NCBI GenBank assembly: GCA_024364805.1
Contig: CM044505.1
Span: forward strand, 54,252,742-54,316,741
Direction of reading: 5' to 3'
DNA length: 64,000 nucleotides
Source of the DNA: Euprymna scolopes
Taxonomy: Eukaryota; Mollusca; Cephalopoda; Sepiida; Sepiolidae
Shown: positions 46,047-59,100 of the stretch, one piece after another
How positions within the stretch are numbered: the first letter of the stretch is position 1
Layout: each line of letters starts with the position of its first letter
Program-made: the position numbers and the translations under genes
The notes under the pieces: model-generated
The model's input: the letters and a program-made list of their open reading frames with translations, nothing else
What the model was told of the DNA's origin: nothing
Database searches by the model: none

Positions 46047-46911
46047 TTTGTTTTTTACGGCTTCTAACCTACATTTTGATCACATTGTGTCTGTTTTCAT
46101 ATGTTCATTACATTTTAATAATTATTTTATATCTCTGCTTCCGTTCTATTTCTTCTTCCTCTTCTGTTCCTTTTTTCTTTCTCTACATCTTACCTCTCCT
46201 CATATGTCTTCATATTTTTCCTTTAATTTTTTTTGTTATACTCCTGTATCGCCTTGACATTTACACTCCCATTTAACCTTCCAGATATTTTTTAATTAGT
46301 TCTAGTATTTGAATGCATCGGTTCTATTACTCAAAAATGGTTAAAGGATATAACCGTCGAACTTATTTCGTTCCTTCTAAAATTCGAATTTTGAACTTGA
46401 GTAAATTGCTCTTAAAATTCATGCCAGCATATCCGCAATGAAAAGGATGAATATATTAAGCTGAAACTGGGTGTGAAGTATCCTTGTTCAACATTTACTA
46501 AAAATTAGGGTTATGGCAAGAGATTATCCTTTTCCTTTTTCTTTTACTCTCATGTATATACCCGACAGAATTAGGCATAGTAAATTAATTGAAAGTCACA
46601 TCACTCTGTTTAAAATCAGATAAGAGATTAATTGATACATACACAAGACTCAAGATAATGAAAAGAATGGTCTGTTGTCATAGCCCTGCTAATAATTCAA
46701 TCACGGTCTACTGCCAGTATATATTAATCATGGTCTATGCAATGAGTTTCCTCGTAAAAAAAAATGTTAAAGGTTCATAGATTCAAAATAAAGCTTTCTG
46801 AATTCAGGAACAAACCTCAAAGGAAAATCATCTGTTATATCTAGAAAACAATATTGTACTAATAAATGTACACATGATAATCGTAGCCTGAAACATTCAC
46901 AAAAGGCATTT
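45969..46911. other. Pyrimidine-rich then AT-rich, unassigned
   Basis: 45,969-46,260 is T/C-rich on plus (TTCTTCTTCCTCTTCTGTTC and similar). The rest is AT-rich. Short F/S/L-rich frames are compositional. No gene. Confidence 0.4.
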
Positions 46912-48870
46912 TTTTACACAGAGATCACCACTTATCAAGGCCCGGAAGCCACTCAGTGATAAGGGTTATTGCAAGTACATTACGTTAGTGTGGAGATTTG
47001 ATGAAGTGTTTACTTAAGGGGGCGGTTCATTAGGAATTTTTTAACATTGGACTTGAAGACATCTAAGTTGTAGTCCGGTAGGAAGCAGGCAGACGGAACA
47101 GAGTTCCACAGGCGTGCAGTTCTAAGAAAGAAGCTTTGTTCATGGAATCCACGTTTTGATTTAGGCACATATATAGAGTGGGGGAAATTTTTCACAGTGG
47201 ATTCGGCTAGACGGGTGCTTTTCGTGAAAGATTGGCGAGGGGGGACCAGAAATTTGAGTTCAGACGAGCACCTTCCATGGAAATAACGATAAAACAAGGA
47301 TAGGCTCGCAACGTCTCTTCTGTGGGAGAGAGGTTGCAGGGTAGAGAAAAGGGCAACCCCTCACTAAGCCACGAAGTCTATTTTGTACTCTGTCAAGGAA
47401 GGATAGGTTGTTTTTTGCAGATCCTGTCCAGATATGGCAACAGTATTCCATCCTTGGACGTACTTGGCTTTTATATAGATAGAGAATTGCATCAGTAGTG
47501 AGTTATCTTCTGGAGCGGTAGAAGGATCCCACCATCTTTCCAGCGACCTTGGCAACAGACTTGATGTACGTGTTCCATTTCAGATCAGGAGTAAAGGTCA
47601 AACCCAGAAGCTTGTCAAAAAACGGGGCCTCACCCAGACGAGAGCCATCCATCCCAATTGATGCCAGATGGGGATCAGAGCGTTGATGATGTAAGGATAG
47701 GAGTTTGGTTTTGGATGCATTAAAGGTAACCAGCCACATCTTCCCCCACTGTACCACGCGCTCGAAATTAGAGGAGATAGAATCAGAGAGAACTTTGTCA
47801 TTTACAGCCTTTGATGGTCGTGTCATCAGCATAGATGTCAACGAATGATTTAAGTATGTGTTTAGGGAGGTCATTGATGTAGATCAGGAAGAGAGTTTGG
47901 CCTAGGATTGACTCCTGAGGGACTCCAACATTTATATTGCAGGCGTCCGATTTTTGTCCATCTACCACTACTCTTATGAGCCTATCGGAGAGAAATGATT
48001 TAATGATTGAGAAAACATTTCCAGTTATACCGTAGCTGGAAATCTTGTGAAGTAGACCCTTATGCCATACCTTGTCGAAGGTCTTTGATATGTCAAGAGC
48101 AATTGCCCTAGAAAGGAAGCCTTTGTCACGAGATTTACTAATCCTGTGGGATATAACCGTCAGCACATCTGCGGTAGATATTGCAGAGAGGACACCATAC
48201 TCTGTCTCACTAAGAAGGTTATTCCTACTGAGGTGGTTGACTATTTCTCTATTTAATATGGATTCCAGCCACTTACTCATAACACACAGGAGACTTCTTG
48301 GTCTGTACTGAGAGGGTGATGACTTATCACCTGAATTCTTAAATACAGGGCAAACTGATGAGATCTTCCGGGGAGTCGGAAAGCACTTCTCCTTAAGGCA
48401 GCGCTTAAACAGGTTCGTAATTATGGGAGGAAGTTCTGGTTGAAGCTTTTTTAACACTATAATTGGGATGCCATCAGGGCCAGTTGCTTTACTGGAATCT
48501 AGGTTCTGGATTAGCTTGGCGACCTCATGCACGGATATTTGTATGTTACCTAGCTTGTTCTGTGTTATAGGAGGAAATATGGGGAGTTGATGGTCTTCGT
48601 CGCATAGGGTAGAATTAGCTGCAAAGTTCTTTGCAAATAGTTTGGCCTTGTCTGACGCTGACGAGCTGACCTCTGGTCCATTGATAATGGTTGGGATAGA
48701 ACGCATACTTCTGTTCAGGATCCTATTTGTTTTTTGCCAAAATTGGTGGGAACCAAGCCGCTGATCAGCTACCTTGGATTTAACAGACTGCGCATATAGC
48801 TCTCTTGCATTTTTTATTACTCTTTGACAGTGGTTGCTGGCAGTCCTGAAAGCAAACTTTCCCTATCCTT
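46912..48870 (-). mobile_element. Family A LINE, copy A7 (longest RT)
   Basis: Longest family A copy, 5' truncated near 48,870 in the linker between endonuclease and RT (RVIKNARELYAQSVKSK, HQFWQKTNRILNRSM). The RT finger and palm read openly to 47,798. A 14-bp deletion just after YADDTTI shifts the frame. The rest is readable at 47,874-47,503 (KTKLLSLHHQRSDPHLASIG, LLGLTFTPDLKWNTYIKSV), 47,451-47,260 and 47,297-47,010 (FYRYFHGRCSSELKFLVPP, FLRTARLWNSVPSACF). The 3' UTR ends CTGTGTAAAAAAA at about 46,912. The endonuclease is absent. Confidence 0.93.
47798..48706 (-). pseudogene. RT reading frame of copy A7
   Basis: 302 codons from the first Met, open further upstream to about 48,862. Motifs in order: LDSSKATGPDGIPIIVLKKL, then a finger region with CFPTPRKISSVCPVFK, STADVLTVISHRISKSRDK, AIALDISKTFDKVWHKGLL (motif A, Asp present), [20 protein letters not shown] (motif B with E for the usual G and Q for P), and DIYADDTTI (motif C). 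The frame is lost seven codons later. The two motif B changes would probably impair the enzyme even without the deletion. Confidence 0.9.
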
Positions 48871-49735
48871 ACATTGTTTGCCTTGTATACTTCTGTTATT
48901 TTTCCGTAGAAATTTCAACGTCATTCTTTGATATAATGCGTTGTTATCTGTAATAGTCATAACTGGTCTGGTCTTCTATAGGTGGTTTAGTTCTTTTTGG
49001 TCTAGCTTTTATCTTATTAGTGATTCTTTCTATGCTCGTTTTCGTTTTATTACCTTCCTACTATATAATTTGGTTTCGTGAGTTTTCTTGAACTTCCTGG
49101 TTATTCGTTTGAAGGTCCACTTTCCTTTCATCTGATTTGATGATGTTGGTTTTCAAAAATCTTAAATATTGCAGTTTTCCTGTTCGGTTCTTTATCTCCC
49201 CGGGTCTAGTGCCTCCAGATTTGTCCATTAAATACTAAGTAGCGCAAGCTGTCCCATTCCAAATTCCATTCAGCTATAATAGCAGAAATTCTAATTGAGC
49301 TTATAAACGTCTTTATTTTTGCATGCTTTATTTTCGTTTATTGCAAAAGTTTTCGATTCCCTCTTTCTATGGTGGGTTCGGTAATAGCATTTCATTACCA
49401 ATGTATTCTCTTTGAGGTCCATTTCCTCTCTTGGAGATTTTATTTATTTTACGTTGAATGTTTCTATTTTCATTTTATTGTTGTGCATTATTGTACTTTA
49501 AAATGAATAGACGACTTTACTATTATGTTCGTGGTCTTAAAATACGTTGAGCCAACATCCACTATACGAAAACGGGGTCATTGATTCTGGTCATCCAAGA
49601 CGCACTTGCCGGTTATGACACCTAGACCTATATAATGGATTGTAACTAAGTGTTTATCTCTCATTGAGAAAAGAAGTAATGCGCGCTAACACATATACAC
49701 AAAGAAACGTAAAAATATATGGTACATATTAACGA
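48871..49735. other. Unassigned T-rich sequence
   Basis: No similarity to the LINE upstream of 48,870 can be seen. On minus there are short Lys/Arg/Asn-rich frames of no recognisable family. No repeat. Confidence 0.4.
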
Positions 49736-49739
49736 AATT

Positions 49740-49840
49740 TTATTATTACTATTATTATTATTATTATTATTATTATTGTTATTATTGTTATTGTTGTTTT
49801 TGTTGTTTTGTTGTTTTTGTTGTTGTTTTTGTGAGTGTCT
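49740..49840. repeat. (ATT)n grading into (TTG)n
   Basis: About ten ATT units with interruptions, then GTTGTTTTT-type words. The poly-Leu frame across it is an artefact. Confidence 0.92.
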
Positions 49841-52800
49841 CTCGCAGAATGATTATTATAAATTTTTCAATTTCAGCGATTTATATCCTCCCAATGAGCT
49901 TAAAGTGATCGCTCGATGATGTCCAGTTGTTGCTATTTCAATTCAGCCAATCACATGTCTGCAAAACACATTTAGTTTTGAAAGTAAAAAAAAAAAAACG
50001 AGCAGGGTATTTTTCTAATCTCATGTTTTAATTATTATTTGTACAAATCGAATTCTGATGATCGATCCACATAGCTGCTGTATGCATATACTTTATGAAG
50101 TCAAACTGAGAATTAGAAAAACTATGTATGATATAAGAATGAGAACGATATACAATATTGATTTGATAATCAAAATTTATACAATGGGGATATTAAACAT
50201 TGATAATATATTTTTCATTAAAATCATATGTGTTTTTCTTTACAATTATCATTCAACGCCCGTTTATTAATTAGCACTAATGTAAAAACCTTGAACACAA
50301 AAAAATGAATAAAAAATCACTATAAAATAATGGGCTTGATATTATCTTATATTGTGCAGTGTTGTAGTAAATGTTTTATCAATAAGTGCTAGACAATATA
50401 CGTATGGGCTCTTTTATAATGCGTGAAGGCCATTACGAAACTGCATATAGAAAGATGAAAGAACTACACCACATATCCATTAAACGGTGGGTACAAATGT
50501 AGCAGAATATAAAACAATAAATTGAGGCTAACAATGTTTTAGAGAGTATCGTGTAGTCTTTTGTTGGGATTTAAATAATACTTTAGTAACATAAGACTTG
50601 TTTTCCCTGCAGACACGAGGTATTGTATATATATTTTATATTCCTCTCAGACGAATGCAAATATCGGGGTATTTGTGAGACGTGAAGAACTTTGAGAAAG
50701 ACAGATATGAATATCGAATGTAATTTAAGATGCAAGATGCATGAATAGTGCGTTTAGCCTACAGGATTCTAACACGATGACAATGAGAAAATATGTATCA
50801 ATGGTAACGTTAATGAAAGGAAAACTAGCGTTACAGAATTCCCGGTCACAAGGGCGTGACTGGTATGAACTGACCGCTTTAGTGTCTAAATCCAGTTGGT
50901 TCCACGAAAAAAAAAACTTTCTCATTATGTGTTTTACCGTGTAAGTCCCAACTATATTTGTTATAACAAGACATTTATATATGGAAACTGAGCTGCTCCA
51001 AAATCCCCCAGATGAAAAAAAGTCTGTAATTTGTAGAAGAATATATTAAATAGCAAAACATGTGCAATAAATGAAGAGTGTCGTCCAACCGATGCGAATG
51101 CAAAACTCAAGCGTAACCGTAGTGAGACAGATGCTTCATGTGTTTACAACGTGTAAGTGTTCATTATTATCTGTATAGTTAGCCAATTAACACGGACCTT
51201 GAAAACTTAAATCTGCAAAGGCTTAAATAACGATTTCCAACTGGGATTAGCACAGAAATGTCCGGCAATTTTCGGCAATTTGTAAACGGTATCGACCTTT
51301 CCATCTTCCTGAGGGGTACTGTGAATGCTATGTAACAGCTGGATCCTGATTTGGTTAAAATGCATCATAGGTGGGAATGGGAGGTGACGGATTATGTCAA
51401 CCATATTTCCGATCATCTTCCCCGTAGTACAATATCTCAAAAAGATGCTTTGTTTAAAATAACTTTGAAAAAATATTTTTATCTTAAGTGTATGAGTATT
51501 AATACTATCGTCGTTTGCCAACGTTTTGTATTTTAACCGGTAGTTTTTTCATAGAGAAAATTATTTTTTGCAGAATACATTTATTCAGTTGAAGATAATA
51601 AAGATGGTATGTTAGCATGTGATGTTGTCTTATACACTTTTGAAAAACCGTTGTAAATACATTTCCATAGACGTGCCATTAGCTTTAATAAGATACTTTT
51701 CTGAGTGTCAGCTAAACGATTAGCTTAGTTGTTAGGTTTTGCATGGTATAGGAGAGTCGTGATATATGTTATTTTGAAAGGTTTACAGTAATCCTAAAAT
51801 CAGTAAATATAAATCGAGTTCCATTACCCAAACTAGACGAGCAATTTATGCCCTAAGTTTATCTTCACCTACATAGTTAGCTTTTTATATCTAAATTCCT
51901 CAAGAAAAAAACAAAATATCTACTATGATAAGATATTAGACCTCTTCTAAGGCCCCACAAGGTCAACATGTATGCTTGACATAGAAAATTCCAGTAAAGG
52001 ATATGAGTGATGCAATATTTAGGCTGCGGTTGTTGCCAAAGCGCAGCTCTTGCATGTATTCAAATTTTATCTGAAAGGTTTATCATAGAAATTCAAAAAT
52101 AGAAAATCTTACAAAGTTTTAAAGCTGTCAATTAGAAAGATAGCTGTATTTTTTTTACTAATAATTGGTTTATAAAAGTACTAATAATAATACTTTTGAC
52201 TATTTTTCTGAAAGATGAAATCTTTAACTCTTCAGACAAATTTTATTGGAAAGACTATAAACACTAAGTAAGAATGTGTGATACTCGAAACTTTATAGCT
52301 CGAATTTAAATAATCCTGTTTTTGGAAATTGAATCGGCACACTCGAATAATTAGGCCAATTCTTTTAAAAACACCATGTGTTGGCTAACAATCGTCTTTT
52401 ATGTATCTTTTAATTTTTATACTATACTTTGTATACACCTACGCACATTTTTTTAACACGTGTAATTATGTCACATCAATAAATAACGATATGTCAATTC
52501 AAAAAGCGATACCATTATATGTGCATTTAAAAACAAACAATCTAGCAAAAAAACTGACTGTCGGGTACGTAAATACATTGCCATTGTGCTTGTTAGGAAT
52601 CAAATATAAATGATAAAAAGATGAATTTGAACTTCATCTATAAATGGAAAAATAATGTAACAAACCGATGGAAATTGAAACGCAGTCGTGAGAGTAATGT
52701 ACACAGCCCAAATTTAAGACATATGAAAATTCTATTTCAAATATTAACCGGCTGAAGTGAGGAAAATTATATTAAACACATAAATATGATATACCATTTT

Positions 52801-53345
52801 ATTCAAACCTACATCAGGCCGATTGATGGAAATTATATTTCTAATAAAGACCTGATAACTAAATGACATTTGTATTGAAAAGCAAACACGTAGTAGGTCA
52901 ATAGAAATAAATATAGTTTTTCTGATGGACTAAAAAATACTATTTAAACATTTAACATGATCGAATAAAGAAAACAATTTAACTTTACTCGATTCACTCA
53001 AGGAAGTTTCTATTAATATGTGTTGGCGCATTACTAAAGATCGTTTTCTATAAGCGTAGAATTGTTTTAAATAATACATATTCTGCGTTCATTTTCTGAT
53101 TGATAATTTACTTTGGTGTCTAGGTATATAATTAATTTTAATTGACACGAAATCGAGAAATAAAAAAAAACTGTTTTCATTCGTAGTATCGATTTTTAGT
53201 GCAAATTCCAATGAAATATCAACTAAAATTGACATTAATAAATCTCCATTTTTGCAGATAAAATACACTTTTTGTTGAACAGCTTGTTTTTTTGCTAGAA
53301 GTAAATGTTGCGAGATATGATAAGAACACATCTAGTTCTATGCTA
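49841..53345. other. 3.5 kb AT-rich, no recognised gene
   Basis: The only frame above background is minus 51,521-51,207 (104 residues, containing GKMIGNMVDIIRHLPFPPMM and KIAGHFCANPSWKSLF). I cannot assign it; it has no splice-site, promoter or neighbour support and may be accidental or a scrap of an unknown element. No element ends, SINE heads or long repeats seen. Confidence 0.4.
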
Positions 53346-53347
53346 CA

Positions 53348-53378
<31 letters not shown>

Positions 53379-53420
53379 CATATTTATATATGTATATATT
53401 TATATATTTATATATATATA
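53346..53420. repeat. (TA)n with TATGTATA variants
   Basis: Imperfect TA-rich microsatellite. Confidence 0.93.
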
Positions 53421-53504
53421 GTCATCGTGGTTGTCAATGAATAAATGGAAAGGACAGTCTAAGTGGAAAAGGTATAACACATGCTGTTTCATATCATCAC
53501 AGTC

Positions 53505-53790
53505 TATATAAAAAAACTCAAACGACCTCGTAACGGGTGTTGTAATCCAACATCCAGTTTACTACTTCCGGTTGCGCATGCGTACATAAACAAATAATCA
53601 ACGCGACAATAAAACGCATTGCCTTAGTTTGTGCGTTTTCAGCGTCAACTTGTTTTTTTTGCGTTTAAATTATCCCAATAAACAATTGTTAATACGTTCC
53701 GCATTTTTTACATCGTTGATTTCTGTATTACATTTAAGATATTTAAACGCAATTTTATTACAAATAAATTTACTTTAACAGGTTGAATTT
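53505..53790 (+). repeat. Dispersed repeat, second copy of the 8,440 family
   Basis: Shares AACATCCAGTTTACTACTTC and the following CCGGTTGCGCATGCGTACAT, TTTTCAGCGTCAACTTG, GCGTTTAAATTATCC, TTCTGTATTACATTTAAG and ACGCAATTTT with 8,440-8,900, in the same order. It lacks both internal tandem expansions of that copy. Confidence 0.75.
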
Positions 53791-53954
53791 TTTGACTTAT
53801 TAATTCATGTCTATTATCGGATATTCCATATTTGGGCCCGTACCGAATGGTATATATTATTTTAATTGGAATTCATTGAGATGAGTAGTATTAATTAATT
53901 ATCCTCATCTTTGTATTTGTTAGTTGTTTTCACGGCGTTTCGGCCAACTAATCG

Positions 53955-54790
53955 TTTGACCTTCGTGAAATATTGGCGAGGGGGGCACGAGATTTGAGCT
54001 CAGACGAGCATTAGGCATGGAAGTAACGATAAAACAAAGACAGGTTCGCAACGTTTCTTCTGTGAGAGAGAGGTTGCAGGGAAGAGAAAAGGGCATCTCG
54101 CACTAAGCGACGAAGTCTATGTTGTACTCTGTCAAGGGAGGACAAGTTGGTTTTATTAGCTCATGCGCATATGTCAAAGCAGTACTCTATCCTTGGACGT
54201 ACTAGGCTTTTATATAGGTAGAGAACTGCATCAGTATTCGGCCAGATCTGGTACTATAGAGGGCACCTCCTTTTTAAACATAGAATGCAGATGTAGATCA
54301 GATATGAATGTACGGAAGTTATCAGTCAGGCGTAGTGTATCGATATACAGTAGGGTGGAGAGGTACGTCTGAAGAAATATTACATTTTATTTTTATCTTA
54401 ACTGATACGACAGAGTAGTCGGAAGATCCCAGAGAAGATAGAACGGAACCTAAAAATAGCCCAGGGGGAGTTGTGAGAAGAAGTTCTAGAAGGCTTGCAT
54501 ACTGACCGGTAGTATCGGGCACAGGGATTGATTCAGAAACAATCTAAGTACGGTCATAGGCAATGGCGAAATCATGACAGACAGTCCCCTCATTATCTCT
54601 CTTGTTTGAGTGGATCAGCCATTCCAAATTATGGACATTGGTGTCACCACAAATGTGAATGTTAGCCGAAGGAGAGAGCAGCCAGGCTATAGTCAATTTT
54701 CTCAGATATACTTTTAAAGATAGAAACTCCGCTGTTTTGGGAGAGATAAGGGCCAAATATCAATGCGCTGGTGTAAGCACGTGCAACTCA
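53955..54790 (-). mobile_element. Family A-like LINE, copy A8: endonuclease joined to C-terminus
   Basis: Read on minus, 54,756-54,260 is an APE-type endonuclease C-terminal half: ANIHICGDTNVHNLEWL (usual GDFNxHH), GTVCHDFAIAYDRT, then VPDTTGQYASLLELLLTTPP and LGSSDYSVVSVKI, where the usual SDH catalytic pair reads SDY. From 54,235 to 53,955 the sequence is the family's ORF2 C-terminal region (nucleotide similarity to 47,240-47,500). The whole RT domain is missing between them. Stops occur within the endonuclease frame. The 3' end is truncated at 53,955. It could be one internally deleted copy or two adjacent fragments. Confidence 0.8.
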
Positions 54791-55699
54791 GAAGCACATA
54801 TAAGGTCACTTTTCTGTTTATACAATATTTATGTATGAAATTACATAAAATTAGTCCCATCATTTAATTGAAAAAATAGAGAAATACTTCCCTCTTTGTG
54901 AGAAAATAGCTACACATTTTGGATTGACCTATGATATTTGTACAAACACTTTTGCAATATGTCTTAATTGGAAGAGCAGCTGACACGTACGCCACACTTG
55001 ATATCTAAGATGCCGTAGATTATGACTGCAAAATCAAGAATGCTCTATTGAATGCATATGAATAAATGGCAGAGGAATGTGTGTTAAAATTCAGAAAATA
55101 AAAATAATTAAAATCATACTTTCATAGAACTTGTAAAAGAGAAAACAAATCTTTTCACCAGATGGCTTGAGGCGAAAAAAAGTAAACAATAATTACGATA
55201 TCTTTAATTAAAACATTTTAATAAAAGGTTTTAATTGATGTGTCTATAAAGAACCCCAAATACATTTAGGTGATAAAGAAGCAGTAACTATTAACGACAC
55301 CGCATTAATCACGGATAAGCACATTGTAACACTTTAGAAAGAGTTATGAAAAAATTTAAACGGCCAGTAGCTATTCACTTTTTCATTCAAATAAAAGACC
55401 ATTGTATGTGCCTTCGCCTCATAATTTATCTCCTAAAAGTATCTATAGAAAAAAAGTAAGATAGTCCATTTAAGACACAATCCAAATTTTTATGTGCATA
55501 TTTTAGTAAAAATAATTATATTATATCTGAATGCAGAATATAAAAATAGACAAATAAATAAATAAAACCTGCCAAACTCATGCTCTTACAAAGCAATTTA
55601 AAAACCATCCGTTCTCTCTCTCTCTCGGCTCTCTCGAGATCAGAGTTTTTACTCGTGTTTACCTTAAACAAGACATATCACCACTTAGACGTAAGAGGC
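54791..55699. other. Unassigned AT-rich sequence with a short (CT)n
   Basis: A (TC)n run lies at 55,612-55,627. No gene or element ends recognised. Confidence 0.4.
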
Positions 55700-58110
55700 T
55701 ACTATTTGGGACCAGGCCTAGGGAGGATAAACAAGATGTTGGTTTACCTTACATTTAGCACCCTGCTTATAAGTACCGCGATGGAAATCCGGTAGCTGAA
55801 ACGGACATTCTTAAGTCTAGCTGTTCCGGAAAGAAACTATTAGAATAAAAAGCGTTCGGGCATTTAGTGACTTGAACAGCAAAGGGGTGCGATTTTGTTT
55901 CTAAGCGTTTTTCTCGGGGATATGTACGTCAAGGAAGCACAAGTACAACAAATTTATTAGAGAACATTCCATTAAAATGTTTGTAAAACAGGCACAGAGA
56001 TAAAACATCGCGGTGATGGGGCAGGGGTTTAGGCGTAATTGACAATGTTGAACCAACTAGATTGGAAACTCCTTTTTAGACGCTAACCAATAGGCGGTGC
56101 CAAGTTTCATATGCATTAGCCTAGATGTGGCAACAATACTCCATGCATAGGATAATGATGACCGTGTAGATGTAAAAGATATGAGTTGTTTTCTACCTCG
56201 ATAGAGAGTACTTACCCTCTTTGCAGCATCCTTCCCAATATCCTCAATGTATGTTTTCCAGTTTATATTGCCCGTGAATGTCAGGTTTGGAAGTTTGAAG
56301 GAATAATTCTTTGGTAGGGTCTTGTTTGTTATGTATATCCATGGTTGGAATGGAGTCTTGTTATCGTTTAAGGAGAGCAACTTAGTCTTACTAGAATTTT
56401 ATGTTACCATCTATTAGCAGCCTTATTCAACTACAGTGTGGTGATCATTTTCTAACAATTCTGCCAATGCCTTTGATTTATGTACATCCGTCTTTCTCTC
56501 ATGATTGTTATAGAACGATATATCATCAACAAATGTACCCATCTCGAACACAATATTATCAGAAAAGTAGTTTACGAATATCAGTATTAATAGTGGTCCG
56601 AAGATAGACACCTGTGGCGCTCCCGCATTAATATTATGCTGCTTGGATGCACGTCTATTAATGACAACCTTGATGATGCTGTGGTCTAAAAAGGGTATAA
56701 TCATATTTAGTATACGTTCAGTACAACAATACGGTTTAATTTTTATTAGCAGGTTCTCCTGCCAGACTTTGTCAAAGAGCTTAGATATATCAAGGGTTGC
56801 AGTCCTGGCTTCTCCCACCTTATCCAGTACATGGTATATGCGTTCAGAGATGACTGTTAAAATATCTGCAGTAGAACGACGTTGCCTATATCTATACTGT
56901 TTGTCAAAAAGAAGAATAGCTTTTTCGGGGTGATGGACTAGTGTTTGATTAATTAACATTTTAAAGATTTTAGCGAAGAGAGGGAGGAAAATAATGGGCG
57001 ATTATTGAGAGGGTCAGTCATTACACCCGATTTCTAGTACACTGGTGCCATAGAGGCCATCTGCTAGCTATTAGGAAAACATGATTCAGCAAGGTCTATA
57101 ATGTAAAACTTGAAAAATACGGGGCTAGCTCAGCTGATCATTTCTTAATTAGCATAGCGGGGATGAGATCGGGCCCACACACCTTGGAAATTTCTAAGTT
57201 TTAATGATTTTCCGGACCTGAGATGGTGTGATTTTTACATCATCTAGTCTGGCTTCAGTCTGCATAGGGAAATTTGGGAGGGAGTTGTTTGTTGGCTCTA
57301 AGGTGGAGTTAGAGGCAAATCGCACGGCAAGCAGTTCCGCCTTCTTGGTTGCCGTGCATGCGATGTTCTGGTTTTCGATAGTGTATAAATTACTGATCAC
57401 CCTTTGTTTACTACACTAAAATCACGAGTGTCTATCTTTTGCGATTCTAGGCGTTCCCTGATTATTTAAGTATGCTTTCTTCTAGCTGCCGCTATTTCTC
57501 GCATGTTGGTTGTCAAGATGTGTAAGAGGGTTGGGAATATTAGTGATTGTGTTAGGAGAATAGCTTATAGAGATTTATAAGTAAAACGTTCAGCTGCATC
57601 AGTGCAACCTAAGAAGCAAATCAAATTTTTGGTGGACATTAAATTTACCAAACTGGTTTATTTAAGTGTTAAGGAAAGTTCTACATCTACTCTATCAGAT
57701 GCATGACTTGATGAAGAACGGTAGAGAAAATATAAGTAACTAACTAAGGTAGGAAAAGCTAACTGAAAGTCTGGTCATCTGAGTCAAGAATTTTTCTCCT
57801 TAGTTGAATGCATGGTGCTACGAATATAGACTCAAAGCATATATCTATTTGAGTCTTTACGGCAGAGAGGTAGGAATCCTGTCATGTTAAATTAGTTAAA
57901 TGGGTTTGAGCAGTGTAAGTTTGTTTCACTTAATTCTAAGATATCTGAGGAGCTTACAAAGAGGTAAAACTCTACATAATCTAAATTACTTGTAAGCCCT
58001 CGGACATTGTAAAAACGAGTCTGAATAGACAATACAAATTGGTTTAGTTTGAATGGTTTTGTTTGGATGGTTGATCGTGATATTTGTTTGGGTTGTCATT
58101 TAATTGAAAT
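55700..58110 (-). mobile_element. Family B LINE, endonuclease to C-terminus, decayed
   Basis: A second, more diverged CR1/jockey-like LINE on minus. The N-terminal endonuclease is recognisable near 58,040-57,700 in several frames: FYNVRGLTSNLDYVE, DILELSETNLHCSNPFN, MTGFLPLCRKDSNRYM. The rest of the endonuclease is deleted and sequence continues with the linker (REIAAARRK near 57,500) and AELLAVRFASNSTLEP (57,345). RT, 56,959-56,423, is open for 178 residues: RQRRSTADILTVISERIYHV, TATLDISKLFDKVW (motif A), NINAGAPQVSIFGPLLIL (motif B, V for G) and TFVDDISFY (FVDD for YADD). The C-terminus continues at 56,380-56,057 and, in eroded frames, to LFYKHFNGMFSNKFVV near 55,950. No intact 3' end found. 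Confidence 0.85.
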
Positions 58111-59100
58111 CCAACCAGATATAACAGCAGGACTCTTTTCTACGCACGATATGACACCATAAATGGCCTGATATTATACAACTGATAATAGATCAACGGT
58201 ACTAAGCGCTACCAAAGACTTATTGCTAACGTAATGCCAGTCGAAAACAGCAACAGACAAACCGGCAATCAGGTATCCTCAACCTAACGGACAAAACCGG
58301 CTTTAAACAGCATGGTGAGCACAAGTAGCATGCAAGTGAACCCAATTTGGAATAAACAAAAACTAAGGAACGAAATCTCCGACACCTTAACATCCTTCCT
58401 TGTCAATGTGACTCAAGAGGAAGACAGGGATAGAATCCAACCAGATCTGAATAAATCGTACAGACAAGGATATGAAAAGGTCAAAGAACGCCAAATCAAG
58501 GAGCTCACAAAACTCAAAGACCAGAGGAAGGAAACATCAAACCACCGCTTACCTGTGAAAGTAGTCATCAACCTCAGCAGCCGCCAAGTGAGTCACTTGG
58601 AGGAAGCAGTACTAAATAAACGTCTCAACACCGCAACAACAACCAAACACCTTCCATTCTTAGATATCATAACACACATGGAAGATATAGCCTTGAGAAT
58701 CCCACCAACCCAAGGTGATGAAATAAGATGGAAAGTGAGACAAGTATTCGAAAAAGCCAAGCCTCCTAAATCAAACATCTCTCGGGAAGATAGCCTGGCT
58801 ATAAGAACCAAACAGAGTGACAGCAGTATAATAATTCTGCCAGAAGATAAAGGCAATGCTACTGTGGTGATGGACATGTCGGAGTACTCTGAAAAAATGG
58901 CAGGCTTAATCGCATATGGTAGCTTACGGTAAAATAAAGGGGGACGCAATTTTGAAAACCGAAAGAAATCTGTTACAAATCCTTACCAAAAAACAAGGAA
59001 CACATCGTTCCGATGAGATAAAGACAGCTGGTCCATCATTACAGTAAGCTACCACATATGTACGGTCTCCCCAAGATACACAAAGATAAACAGACCCATA

